Of a DNA stretch of 64,000 nucleotides, positions 17,892-27,649 are shown piece by piece. The stretch is from Candidatus Aminicenantota bacterium (lineage in GTDB: Bacteria; Acidobacteriota; Aminicenantia; Aminicenantales; Aminicenantaceae). The number at the start of each line of letters is the position of its first letter. Position 1 is the stretch's first letter. The notes under the pieces were generated by a model, which ran no database searches, had not been told where the DNA came from, and saw only the letters and a list, made by a program, of their open reading frames with translations. The DNA lies in contig JAFGMO010000007.1 in NCBI GenBank assembly GCA_016927475.1, positions 1-64,000 of the forward strand, given 5' to 3'. A program made the position numbers and the translations under genes.

Positions 17892-19682
17892 ATGAAAAAG
17901 ATCAGCCTTAAGCTTTTATTTTTGATTTTATGCCTGGGGTTTTTTTTGGGAAGTTGTGATCAACTTGCCGAGCTCGATCTTGGAATTCCGGGTCGTATTC
18001 CGGGCCTTGATAGAATACTCCGGGCCGAATCCCCCCTCAGCACGGGGATCGCGGATGCCGTGACCGAAGTTCCTTATCTCGACAATTACAATCCTACGGA
18101 TGCCTTTCCCATGACGATACTTCCTCGAACTAGGGAAGGCGGATTCATTCTGGAGAATCCGGGTATATATCTCTTTGAATGCCAGAGCTACTGCCTGAGG
18201 GCGGGAACATATGCCCCGGGAGAAGCACGCGGCGGGCAGGGATATCTTTACGCCCCCCTTAAAGGCCCGCAGTCGGATGTCATCCGCAGAATTCTCAAGA
18301 ATTCTTACCTTCACCCGGAAATCCCTCAAGAAGATGTCCAAACACTCCTCTGGGCCGTCATCGCCAGGACAAAAATCGAGGATATGTCGGCCCGGATGAA
18401 ATACACGGCCGCCCAGCTTTTGACCCCGGAAGACATATTCCGCATCAACGGGGGAGCGTTGGGACTCATCCCGGCAAGCCTGATCGATAAAGCCCTTGCC
18501 GGTATGCCTCCCGCTGCACAGCGCATCCTGGAAGCGGAAACCCGTATACGGAGTATGCTGACCGATCTCCAGGCATCGTACGACGAACTGGAGAGAGTGG
18601 CCGTTCTCACCGGTGATCCCCCATGGCAGGAAGGAGACCGGGAGGTACCGTTCGGTCGCTGGTCTTTCCATCCCGACGGATACTTCATCCGCTATTTTCC
18701 CCGGGGATACAAAAGAATGCTGGTCGAACTCTCTCTTCCCGAGCTCATCAAGGTGGAAAGGGATGCACATGGCCGCATCCTCCTGGTCGCCGACAACCAT
18801 GGAAACCGCCTTCAAGCAGAGTATGACGATGTCATCGAGTCACCGGACCTTGCGGCAGGATCTCACTTCAACGGATATTTCATACGCTCCCTCAAGTACA
18901 CGTGGATGGATCTTGAAAATCCCGAGAAAAAGAAACAGACGGAATGGAAGGAGCCGGGTTGGACCTTTGTCGGTATCCCTTCCGAAGAAGGAACATCGAG
19001 CGGGATATCTTCTTCGGAAATGGAAGAATATCTTACCGCTGCGGAAAAACACAAGGAAGAACTGGACAGCCTGCTCCTGGGTATAGAAATCCTGAAAGGC
19101 AAAAAGCTTCAACCGGCAAGCCATCATTGGCAGGAAGACATCCTGACCCTCGGCCATTTCACAACAACGCTCGAAAAAAGCATAGATTATTCCTGGAATG
19201 CGGATACGGGAACGACACATCCCGCAGATCTCCTCCGTAAAGCCTGGATGGTCACTTTCTGTGATTCGTTAGGCTTAAGGGAAGAAAAACCCGTTTTCGA
19301 CCTTGCCGACGATCCCGTCCCGGGAAACGGAGCCAGTCAGAGGGAAGGGGATTCCAACCGGGACACGGACAAACAGAAAGAATGCGGCGATCAGCAGTCG
19401 AAATGCCTGGATGAAGCACGTGACAAATTTGACAACATGGTTAAAGAATGCCTTAAAAATTCGGGTTTGAATCCGGAAGGCTGCGACACGTGGAAACTTC
19501 GGGAATGTGTCATCGAGGTTTACAACGGAGACAGGGACGTATTAGACCTTAGAAGCTGTATTTTTGATGCCTGCACGGGTGGTTTTGATGAAACGATCGA
19601 CTGCATCCGGTCTAAAATGGGATGGTATTACCTGGCCATAAAAAATTGCAATAAAAAGTACAATGAATGTATGGGAAAATAA
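17892..19682 (+). CDS. lipoprotein with Cys-rich C-terminal domain
   Basis: Lipobox LGSC; C-terminal ~100 aa contains about 10 Cys (KEC, SKC, KEC, EGC, REC, RSC, DAC, IDC, KNC, NEC). Confidence 0.75.
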   Translation: MKKISLKLLFLILCLGFFLGSCDQLAELDLGIPGRIPGLDRILRAESPLSTGIADAVTEVPYLDNYNPTDAFPMTILPRTREGGFILENPGIYLFECQSYCLRAGTYAPGEARGGQGYLYAPLKGPQSDVIRRILKNSYLHPEIPQEDVQTLLWAVIARTKIEDMSARMKYTAAQLLTPEDIFRINGGALGLIPASLIDKALAGMPPAAQRILEAETRIRSMLTDLQASYDELERVAVLTGDPPWQEGDREVPFGRWSFHPDGYFIRYFPRGYKRMLVELSLPELIKVERDAHGRILLVADNHGNRLQAEYDDVIESPDLAAGSHFNGYFIRSLKYTWMDLENPEKKKQTEWKEPGWTFVGIPSEEGTSSGISSSEMEEYLTAAEKHKEELDSLLLGIEILKGKKLQPASHHWQEDILTLGHFTTTLEKSIDYSWNADTGTTHPADLLRKAWMVTFCDSLGLREEKPVFDLADDPVPGNGASQREGDSNRDTDKQKECGDQQSKCLDEARDKFDNMVKECLKNSGLNPEGCDTWKLRECVIEVYNGDRDVLDLRSCIFDACTGGFDETIDCIRSKMGWYYLAIKNCNKKYNECMGK

Positions 19683-19814
19683 TCCCTTAATGGAAACCGG
19701 CTTGGTAAACCTGATTCCAACTTTTTAAAGCGAATAATATTTTTGCCTGCATTATTCAGGTTAGGAGCCTGTTTGATTTCCAAAACAGGATTATCGACGT
19801 TGCGAGGAGGAACG

Positions 19815-21509
19815 ATGCTTAAAGTCAAAATATTTGCCCTGGGAATGGTCCTGGCTTTTATGGTTTCCGCGGCGGCAGCGGAAAACATTGCCACGGCGGA
19901 TGACCCCGCCCGGGAAGATCTCCCGCCAAGTATTTTACCGGTCATCATCCTTCAGGGATCTGACTACGAGATGGGTTTTCAATACGGTCAGCAGGCCGCC
20001 GCTTATATCGGCAAAACCCGGGAAGCCAAATGGGCATCCGCCCTTCAGGATTTCAACCGGGACGATGTGATCAAAGCTCTCAAAGCCAACCAGCACCACA
20101 TCAAAAAATTCACTCCCGAATGGATCACGTTTATGCGCGGCATGGCTGATGGAGCGGCTGCGGCGGGACGCCCTGTGAGTTATACCGATATCCTGCTCAT
20201 GAACTGCACCATACCCAGCCCCAAAACCTCGACTTACCCGCCGGGAGCCGAAAAGGATACTCTTCCTCCCAAGCGCTGCTCCGTTTGTTCAGCCTGGGGT
20301 AGTGCCACCAAAGACGGCCGCCTCATCGGCATCGATACTCTGGATTCCGGGGAAGTCCCCCACGCCGTTATCATCGCCGCCTTCCCCGATCAGGGCAACG
20401 CTTATCTCTGCGGTGCGGACGCCGGAGAAATCGGGGATCATTTTTTGATGAATAATAAAGGTTTTTTTCTGGGTAATTCCGGCGGAGGGGGCTCCCCCCG
20501 GGATGAAGACAGCAACTATGGCATTGCCTGGGCCTGCTCCCTGCCTTACCTCGTCCGGTTCTGCAGCAGCGCCTTGGAAGCACGGGACCTTATTTCGAAA
20601 TGGCAGATCAACATACCTGAAAACTTCCATTTCGTCGATGTTAAAGGAAATGCTTTTGTCGCAGAAAAAACATCCGCCCTTCAGTGCGTCCGGAAACCCG
20701 GGGACTTCGGGGAAAAAGATTTTCTCTTTTCGACGAACAACTACCTTTGTGCCAAGATGAAGGTAACCAAAGAAGGGGATTTTATCAAGGACCACGGCGG
20801 TTACGGCGCTTATGCCGCCCCACGGAATTGTATGATCTGGGACATGCTTCACAACTACCACGGAAAAATCGATGTCCCTTTTGCCAAAATGATCCTTCGC
20901 TTTCCCGGAAATCCGCCACCCTATCCTCCCCAGGGAGGCTGGGAAGCCATGTTCTGCCGGCCGACAAACCTCTGGACAGCCGTTGTCCTGCCCGATGACG
21001 GGGACGAAGGCGAAGCACACATCTGTACTGGCCCGGCGGGACGGGTTTTACACTCATCGATCGCCCACGACGGATCTGTAATGTCTCCCACCTATATGTA
21101 CCCGGAGGGAACCCATACTTTCTACCGCCTTCGCCTGGCCGCAAGTCCCAAGGAACTTGTGGAAGCCGCCCGAACCTCGTCCGCTGAGGAAATATCAGCC
21201 GCCTATGGGAAGCTGATGTTTCTCAACTACCGCGATAACGGGTATGCCGGCCTGCAGGCCCTTTACGGAAAAGCCGTGGCCGAATCCCACCTAGCGAGGA
21301 ATTTTTTCAATCAGGCGCTCTTGGCCGGGGGAAACAAGGCCCTGGGTATTTTTGCCCGGGCGGCATCCTTATACACCCGGTCACAGGCCCATGCGCGGCA
21401 AGTCACTGAGGCATTGGTCCCTCCGCCGACCAGCCCTTCCGACCTGGGTTTAAAACCTTTCGGCGGCAACTGGGCTGAATGGGAAACACGGACCGGAAAA
21501 AAGCGGTAA
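19815..21509 (+). CDS. C45-family-like acyltransferase/peptidase, secreted
   Basis: Signal peptide; GSDYEMGFQYGQQAAAYIG...FMRGMADGAAAAGRPVSYTDILLMNC...RCSVCSAWGSATKDGRLIGIDTLD. ATG at 19815 with RBS gaggagga. Confidence 0.8.
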   Translation: MLKVKIFALGMVLAFMVSAAAAENIATADDPAREDLPPSILPVIILQGSDYEMGFQYGQQAAAYIGKTREAKWASALQDFNRDDVIKALKANQHHIKKFTPEWITFMRGMADGAAAAGRPVSYTDILLMNCTIPSPKTSTYPPGAEKDTLPPKRCSVCSAWGSATKDGRLIGIDTLDSGEVPHAVIIAAFPDQGNAYLCGADAGEIGDHFLMNNKGFFLGNSGGGGSPRDEDSNYGIAWACSLPYLVRFCSSALEARDLISKWQINIPENFHFVDVKGNAFVAEKTSALQCVRKPGDFGEKDFLFSTNNYLCAKMKVTKEGDFIKDHGGYGAYAAPRNCMIWDMLHNYHGKIDVPFAKMILRFPGNPPPYPPQGGWEAMFCRPTNLWTAVVLPDDGDEGEAHICTGPAGRVLHSSIAHDGSVMSPTYMYPEGTHTFYRLRLAASPKELVEAARTSSAEEISAAYGKLMFLNYRDNGYAGLQALYGKAVAESHLARNFFNQALLAGGNKALGIFARAASLYTRSQAHARQVTEALVPPPTSPSDLGLKPFGGNWAEWETRTGKKR

Positions 21510-21514
21510 TATTT

Positions 21515-22408
21515 CTACAGAGACCCGACGGCCTTCCAGACATCCTCAGTTTGTATCTCCTCAATGGAGTCGCCCTGGAGTACTTTTACCCGGCCGTACG
21601 GCCTCCAGGCCGGAAGATTTTTTTCCAAATAGAGGGCCACAACGTTTGCTCTGCAGGAAGCGGCCAGGTGCGTCACCCCCGAATCATTGCCCAGATAAAA
21701 AAGACAGCGGGAAAGCAGGGCGGCTAAGCGCTTCAAGGGAGGGCAATGTTCTCTTCGCCAGCCGGAAGGCAGACGGCTAAATTTCGGTTCCAGCCATTCC
21801 TCAGCTTCTCCGGTTACCATCATTCCTTTCATTCCCTTTCGGCTCAAACGCTCGGCAATCTCCAGGAACCGGGACAAAGGCCAGCATTTTTTCCTGCTTC
21901 CGCTTCCGGGGTGGAGAACGGCATATTTCCCCGCCTTGCTGAATTCGGCATTTTGACGAAATCCGGAAGTATTTCCGGACGGAACCCGGGGGAAAAAGCA
22001 GTAATCCTCGAACGCATATAATTTCTTCCCGTCACCACCCAAAAATTCAACCGTTTTATCAAAAAAAAACCGGCTGATGGGAAGACCGGAATTCGGATCA
22101 TAGGTAATAAAACGGCCGTAATTAAATCCCTTTCCCTTGGACATCCATCCCAGGATAGCAGAAAATTTATCCAGCCATTTTTGTGTATCTTTCGGGTAGG
22201 GAGTCGGTCCGAAAAGAGGGCTGAATTCTGCGCTGCTGGACGGCACGATCGTTTCAACAATTTCCGTTTCCTCGAAAAACCTACCGTAGGTTTCCCGGCA
22301 GAATAGATTAAGCTGAGCATCAGGCCGGCTTTTACGGATTAAATTCAAAGAAGGAAGAGTCACCAGCAAATCACCAAGTCCTCCCAAACGGATAAGAAGA
22401 AAGGGCAT
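21515..22408 (-). CDS. glycosyltransferase family 9 (heptosyltransferase-like)
   Basis: LIRLGGLGDLLVTLPSLNLIRKSRPDAQLNLFCRE...AVLHPGSGSRKKCWPLSRFLEIAERL...GNDSGVTHLAAS. Confidence 0.88.
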   Translation of the reverse strand: MPFLLIRLGGLGDLLVTLPSLNLIRKSRPDAQLNLFCRETYGRFFEETEIVETIVPSSSAEFSPLFGPTPYPKDTQKWLDKFSAILGWMSKGKGFNYGRFITYDPNSGLPISRFFFDKTVEFLGGDGKKLYAFEDYCFFPRVPSGNTSGFRQNAEFSKAGKYAVLHPGSGSRKKCWPLSRFLEIAERLSRKGMKGMMVTGEAEEWLEPKFSRLPSGWRREHCPPLKRLAALLSRCLFYLGNDSGVTHLAASCRANVVALYLEKNLPAWRPYGRVKVLQGDSIEEIQTEDVWKAVGSL

Positions 22409-22474
22409 TTCACTTCTCCCTGCGGTATATATGTTATCATATCACCGTACCATGGATAAAAAAACCTCTGAACT

Positions 22475-22669
22475 CCTTCTGATCAAGAATCCTTATTCCT
22501 GCCGGCAATCCGGGCTTTTACTCCCAATAGAAAGGCCGACCCTGTCCTATATGAGCTTTTAATAAAAGCACAGGATTCCGGCGCTGAAATCCATGCCATG
22601 GGCATCTATTATGATCCGGTCTCCTTGACCGTCCGGATGTTCGACCCGGACCTTTCGGTTGACCTTTAA
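22475..22669 (+). pseudogene. remnant of SfsA-like C-terminus
   Basis: Frame at 22505 reads AIRAFTPNRKADPVLYELLIKAQDSGAEIHAMGIYYDPVSLTVRMFDPDLSVDL*, like the SfsA C-terminus. An in-frame stop lies just upstream at ~22469 and there is no N-terminal half. Confidence 0.6.
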
Positions 22670-22727
22670 GTTAAAAATGTTTGCCCGCTTCTCCTATTTC
22701 TGTTAGTCTCTAGGCTGGAAAAGGCAT

Positions 22728-24386
22728 ATGAACCGGGCCCCTTTCACCCACCCAGGAAGCACAACCCCCGAACCCTCAAACCCTTCTCACTTCAGAGAAT
22801 GGATTTTCCGGATTCTTTTCTTTCTTTTTTTATTTGCTGTGTTTTATGCCTCTCCCGTCGTCAAGCTGGGGGATTCAAAATACACCATGCTTCTCAGTGA
22901 ACACCTTCTCCTTCACGGAAGCTTTCGGCTCGACCGCTATCTCTGGCCTCATGTCGACTCCCGGAGTTATCCGGAGGTCCCTCCCGGGGAACATTGGCCG
23001 CGGCATTTCATTCGGCTCAAAGAACACGCATATTATGTTTATCCCCACGGCACAGCTCTGTTTACGGTTCCTTTGACCGGGCTTATGCGTCTAGCCGGAT
23101 GGTCTGCTATCGATAAAAACGGTCAATACAGCCTTGAGGGGGATAAAAAGATGCAGAAGTTCGCCGCCGCTTTTCTCTCAGCTATAGTCTGTGTCCTTTT
23201 TTTCATGACGGCTCGCCTGCTTCTCAAACCAGCCCCCAGCCTGCTTCTCGCCCTTGCCGGCGGCCTCACCGGTCCCCTATGGAGCACGGCGTCTCGATCA
23301 TTGCAGTCTCATACGTGGAATGCGGTCTTTCTGGCCGCGGTTTTATACGCCATTCTTCGTGTGGAAACGGGCCGAGGAAAAATGCGGCCGGTCCTCCTGG
23401 CATCCCTTTTGGCCGGAGGGTTTTATGTCCGCCCCACCGCCTGGGTTTATATCATTCCTCTTACCATATGGATGTTTTTCCGCCACCGGAAACGAATTTT
23501 TCCTTTTCTGGCCGCCGGAGCATTCTGGTTGGCTTTGTTCGTTGTCTACAGCTGGTCGCATTTCGGAACACTGTTGCCGACGTACTACCGTTTGGGCACC
23601 GCCATGAGCACGGAATTTCTCGGAAAAGGTCTGCAGTCCGCCATGATTTCTCCATCCCGGGGGCTGCTGATCTATTTTCCGGCCGTGCTTATTCCTTTTT
23701 TGCTTATCTCTTTGACCTTTCGAAGGCTGCACTTTAAAGCCCTTTTTTATGCAGGAATGGCCGTCCTTCTCCTCAACCTGACCGTCATTTCTACTTGGTG
23801 GTGCTGGTGGAGCGGCGGAGGAGGAACTTACGGCGCCCGCTATTGGACGGACACCGTTCCCGTTTTCGTCCTTATGACTATTTTAGGCTTACAAGCTTTT
23901 TTTGACGACCAAAAAAGAAAAGAGCATAATCCGCGGTTGAGCATATTGCCGCGGTACGCATTTCTCACAGCAGGCTTATTTCTTCTTCTGGGCTCCGGTT
24001 TAGTCATAAACGGAGCCGGCGCCCTTTCAAAATTCGCCGGCCGCTGGAACGATCAACCCGTGCCCATCGATCAAAACCCCCAGCGCATATTCGACTGGAG
24101 ACATCCTCAATTCTGGTGCGCCATTTTCCCCACAAAGATCTCCGGCCGGATAGAGACGGCCGGTGGAGGGCCCGTCGCCGGCGTCAGGATCTCTTTCAGC
24201 CAGGGAGGCGGCCAAACATCAACGGACGCTCAAGGGTTCTATCGAAAAGCCATCGGATACGGATGGTCGGGAAAAGTCCGGCCCCTAGGGAAACGCTACC
24301 GCTTCACGCCGAGATTCCGTGAATACGACCGAATCGCAAAAAACCGTTCAGGTCAGGATTTCACCTGCACCCCTTTGAGGCGTTAG
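22728..24386 (+). CDS. multi-spanning membrane protein (GT-C/GT39-like) with C-terminal carboxypeptidase-regulatory-like domain
   Basis: Many hydrophobic helices; C-term KISGRIETAGGGPVAGVRISFSQGGGQTSTDAQGFYRKAIGYGWSGKVRP. Confidence 0.75.
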   Translation: MNRAPFTHPGSTTPEPSNPSHFREWIFRILFFLFLFAVFYASPVVKLGDSKYTMLLSEHLLLHGSFRLDRYLWPHVDSRSYPEVPPGEHWPRHFIRLKEHAYYVYPHGTALFTVPLTGLMRLAGWSAIDKNGQYSLEGDKKMQKFAAAFLSAIVCVLFFMTARLLLKPAPSLLLALAGGLTGPLWSTASRSLQSHTWNAVFLAAVLYAILRVETGRGKMRPVLLASLLAGGFYVRPTAWVYIIPLTIWMFFRHRKRIFPFLAAGAFWLALFVVYSWSHFGTLLPTYYRLGTAMSTEFLGKGLQSAMISPSRGLLIYFPAVLIPFLLISLTFRRLHFKALFYAGMAVLLLNLTVISTWWCWWSGGGGTYGARYWTDTVPVFVLMTILGLQAFFDDQKRKEHNPRLSILPRYAFLTAGLFLLLGSGLVINGAGALSKFAGRWNDQPVPIDQNPQRIFDWRHPQFWCAIFPTKISGRIETAGGGPVAGVRISFSQGGGQTSTDAQGFYRKAIGYGWSGKVRPLGKRYRFTPRFREYDRIAKNRSGQDFTCTPLRR

Positions 24387-24473
24387 TTTCTTTCCTTCGG
24401 CGAAGCCGGATCATGCCATTGCAAAGTAAAGACGAACAAGGTATATCTATAGTGCACTTTTTATAGGCAAAAC

Positions 24474-24671
24474 ATGAAAAAATTGACATCTGTTCTTTGG
24501 ATTTCAGGCTGCATCCTTCTCTCCATTGCCGGATTCGTTCTTTTCTATATTCTCTACGCGCCGGATTTTAATATGTATTGGTTTATCCTTTCTCCCATCA
24601 TCATCGCGCTCTATCAGTTTCCGGCGGTCGCCCTTTACTGGCTGTATAAAAAAAAGAAAAATCAGAAATAA
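24474..24671 (+). CDS. small two-TM membrane protein
   Basis: 65 aa with two hydrophobic segments and a Lys-rich tail. Confidence 0.5.
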   Translation: MKKLTSVLWISGCILLSIAGFVLFYILYAPDFNMYWFILSPIIIALYQFPAVALYWLYKKKKNQK

Positions 24672-24799
24672 GAAGTTGTCTCGAAAATCATCTTAAAAGC
24701 TCCAGGGTATATAAGCCAGCTCTTCATGATCAAAGATAAGGGATCCCCAGTAGATTTATGAAAAAAGTTTTATGGATGGACATGTCAAGAAAAAAGAAC

Positions 24800-27394
24800 C
24801 TATTCATACCTCAAAGAGTCTACCGGATTGGCACAGGCCGCTTTGAGCGACTTGTAGGATAAGACCGCCAGAGTGATAAATAGGGTTAATATCCCCGCAA
24901 GAGGGAAAAACAAAGGATTGATGGAAACCCGGTAGGCAAATCCTTCAAGCCACTTGTGCATGGCAAACCAGGCTAAAGGCCAGGCCATGAGGTTGGCCGC
25001 AGCGACCCAGCGGACAAAACGTTTCGACAGAAGGATTACGATGCCCGAAATGTTTGCCCCAAGAACTTTACGCACACCGATTTCTTTGGTGCTTTGCTCC
25101 GCTGTGTAGGAAATCAATCCGAAGACACCCAGACAGCTGATGATGATGGCCAGAAGGGCAAAAGCAGTGAACATTTCTCCCATTTTCGCTTCGAAACGGT
25201 AGTATCGGAAGAACCGCTCTTCCGTAAAAAAATATTCAAAGGGATACAGGGGAGCAATCCTTTCCCAGGTTTCTTCGATAAAAGAAAGGACGTTGGAAGT
25301 CTCTTCAGGCCGCATGCGAACCGCTGCGTATGCAATCCGGGAAGGCCTGATATTTAGGGCGATCGGACTTATTTGCGAATGCAGGGAATCATAAAAAAAA
25401 TCCTCAACCACTCCGATCACCAGTCCCGGTTTTCCGCCCCCTCTTGTGATTCGTTTTCCGATGGGAGAATCCCATCCCATCTTCCGGGCCGCGGTTTGAT
25501 TCAGGATGTAGCTTTCTTCCCTGTCAGAACCCCTTTCCTGCGAAAAATCGCGGCCTTCCAGTATATTCAAGCCAAAGGTGCTCACAAAATGTGCGTCCGT
25601 GACGATGGTTTGGATGTAGACCTCTTTTTCGCCTTCGGGAGTTTCCAGGACAAAATTGCTGGCGTTCGAACTGCCGCTTCCCGGTGTACCGCTGGCACAG
25701 GTAACTCCCAGAATTCCTGGATAGTGTAAAAGAGCGATCTTAAAAGGTTCGGCGTTTTGACGCAGAGGGCTGTCCTGCAAAGGGATAACGACAATCTGGT
25801 CGCTGAAAAATCCCAGGTCCTTGGACATCATAAAACCCAACTGTTGATAGACGACCAGCGTGGCGATGATAAGGACGATCGACACGGTAAACTGAAGAAC
25901 CACAAAAACCATACGAAAGGAAAGCCGGCGGCTTCCTTGAGTAAGCTTTTGCCGCAGCGCATGAACAGGTTTTGATGCCGAAAGAAATATCGCCGGGTAA
26001 ATACCCGCGGAAAATCCCGTAATCAAAAACAGTACCAGCAGCATCAAAACAAGCATGGGCTCTTTTGACAGGTCAAATGCGATCTGCCTGTTCAAAAAGG
26101 AACAAAACCGGGACAGAACAAGATAAACCAATCCCACGGCCGCGGCAATCGCCGCCATGGAAAGAAGGAATGATTCCGTCAGGAATTGAAGGACAAGTTG
26201 GGATCTTCGGGCTCCCACGACCTTCCGCATGCCCACCTCCAGGGCCCGGCCGGCTGAGCGGACCGTCGCCAGGTTGATGAAATTCATATAGGCAAGGACC
26301 ATGATAAACAGGGCAACGGCTGACAAAGCATACAAATAACCTCTCTCATAAGTGACGGCGTCATCATAGTTCAAAGAGGAAAAATGGATGTCCCGCAAAG
26401 ACTGCAGGCGCAATTTCTGTTTTTCGGCAATCTCGGATCCGGCATATGTCTCCTGGAATTCAGGCAGTTTTTTCTCCAGCTCGACCGGGTTCATCCCGGA
26501 TGTCAATAATATATAGGTATAGTCATTTGAAAATCTATCCCAGGAAACCCAGCGGTCCTTCTCTTGGCTTTTAAGCGATTCAAAGGAGACCAGCATTTTG
26601 ATTCTCAAGTGAAAATTTTCCGGAATTTTTTTTAAAACGCCCGTAACCGTAAAATCCTTGTTTTCATTAAGTCTCAAAACCTTACCCAGGGGATCGGACC
26701 GCCCAAAATATTTTTCCGCCGTGTCCTCGGTGAGAACGATACAAAAAGGCCGCAACAGCGCCGTATCCGGATTCCCCTGTTTAAAGGGAAGGTCAAAAAT
26801 CGAAAAAACTTCGGCATCTGCAAAATGCAGGGATTCATAAAAACGATGTTCACCGGAGCTCAATAATTGTGAACTGCGGCAGGAAATCCGAGTTGCTTTT
26901 TCCACCTCCGGGAAATCACGGCGCAGGGCCGGAGCCAGAGGCAGCATGGTGGGAGCCATGGGAAAGATGCCGTCGTCATGCACGTTGTCGAGCACAACCC
27001 GGTATATGCGGTCTTGTTTCCGGTTAAAGGTATCATAGCTCAACTCATACCGGACAAACAGAAAAATCAAAATCACACAAGCCAGACCTATCGCCAAACC
27101 CGTGATCTTGATAAAAGAATGAAGCTTATCTTTACGCAAAAAACGAAATGTGGAAACAATATAATTCCGAATCATTTGAAAACTCCAGTATGTGTGATGC
27201 CGAATATAATGGGGCAGGCCGGTAAAAACCTGCCACCAAACCCAGAGGCGGGCATAAAGCAAACCGCGAGTGGAAGACAATTCCTCATAAATTTCCACGA
27301 TATTGTCTAGAAGATAATAAGCGTCATTCCGGGGCAGGGTGCGCCGCAAAATCTTTAAGGCCAGTTTGGGAAAACGTTTTTCTGATGCAATCAT
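24800..27394 (-). CDS. FtsX-like ABC permease with N-terminal 'permease prefix' domain
   Basis: N-term ALKILRRTLPRNDAYYLLDNIVEIYEEL...GLLYARLWVWWQVF, then KITGLAIGLACVILIFLFV...STKEIGVRKVLGAN. Confidence 0.9.
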   Translation of the reverse strand: MIASEKRFPKLALKILRRTLPRNDAYYLLDNIVEIYEELSSTRGLLYARLWVWWQVFTGLPHYIRHHTYWSFQMIRNYIVSTFRFLRKDKLHSFIKITGLAIGLACVILIFLFVRYELSYDTFNRKQDRIYRVVLDNVHDDGIFPMAPTMLPLAPALRRDFPEVEKATRISCRSSQLLSSGEHRFYESLHFADAEVFSIFDLPFKQGNPDTALLRPFCIVLTEDTAEKYFGRSDPLGKVLRLNENKDFTVTGVLKKIPENFHLRIKMLVSFESLKSQEKDRWVSWDRFSNDYTYILLTSGMNPVELEKKLPEFQETYAGSEIAEKQKLRLQSLRDIHFSSLNYDDAVTYERGYLYALSAVALFIMVLAYMNFINLATVRSAGRALEVGMRKVVGARRSQLVLQFLTESFLLSMAAIAAAVGLVYLVLSRFCSFLNRQIAFDLSKEPMLVLMLLVLFLITGFSAGIYPAIFLSASKPVHALRQKLTQGSRRLSFRMVFVVLQFTVSIVLIIATLVVYQQLGFMMSKDLGFFSDQIVVIPLQDSPLRQNAEPFKIALLHYPGILGVTCASGTPGSGSSNASNFVLETPEGEKEVYIQTIVTDAHFVSTFGLNILEGRDFSQERGSDREESYILNQTAARKMGWDSPIGKRITRGGGKPGLVIGVVEDFFYDSLHSQISPIALNIRPSRIAYAAVRMRPEETSNVLSFIEETWERIAPLYPFEYFFTEERFFRYYRFEAKMGEMFTAFALLAIIISCLGVFGLISYTAEQSTKEIGVRKVLGANISGIVILLSKRFVRWVAAANLMAWPLAWFAMHKWLEGFAYRVSINPLFFPLAGILTLFITLAVLSYKSLKAACANPVDSLRYE

Positions 27395-27649
27395 TTAAAT
27401 TTTAAACTATTTCACTATTATATACGTTCCAAATTGAAAAATGTTTTACAATTTAAAGTATTGTTTTATTCCTTACTACGACAACTCACCATTATCTTAT
27501 TATATGTATTCATTTTTTCATTCGCGGGATGAATAACTAAAACAAGATTGGTAAAAAAAGGTTTCAAAATCGCATTTCTGCCCTGATTTTTATGTTGATA
27601 TTTGAGCTAAGTTTCTGTAAATAATTTTGATGCTTGCGTCCCCTTTTTT

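Noticed and set aside
17928-18815. 295-aa minus-strand ORF
   Set aside because: Antisense shadow of the lipoprotein gene, which has a lipobox and RBS.
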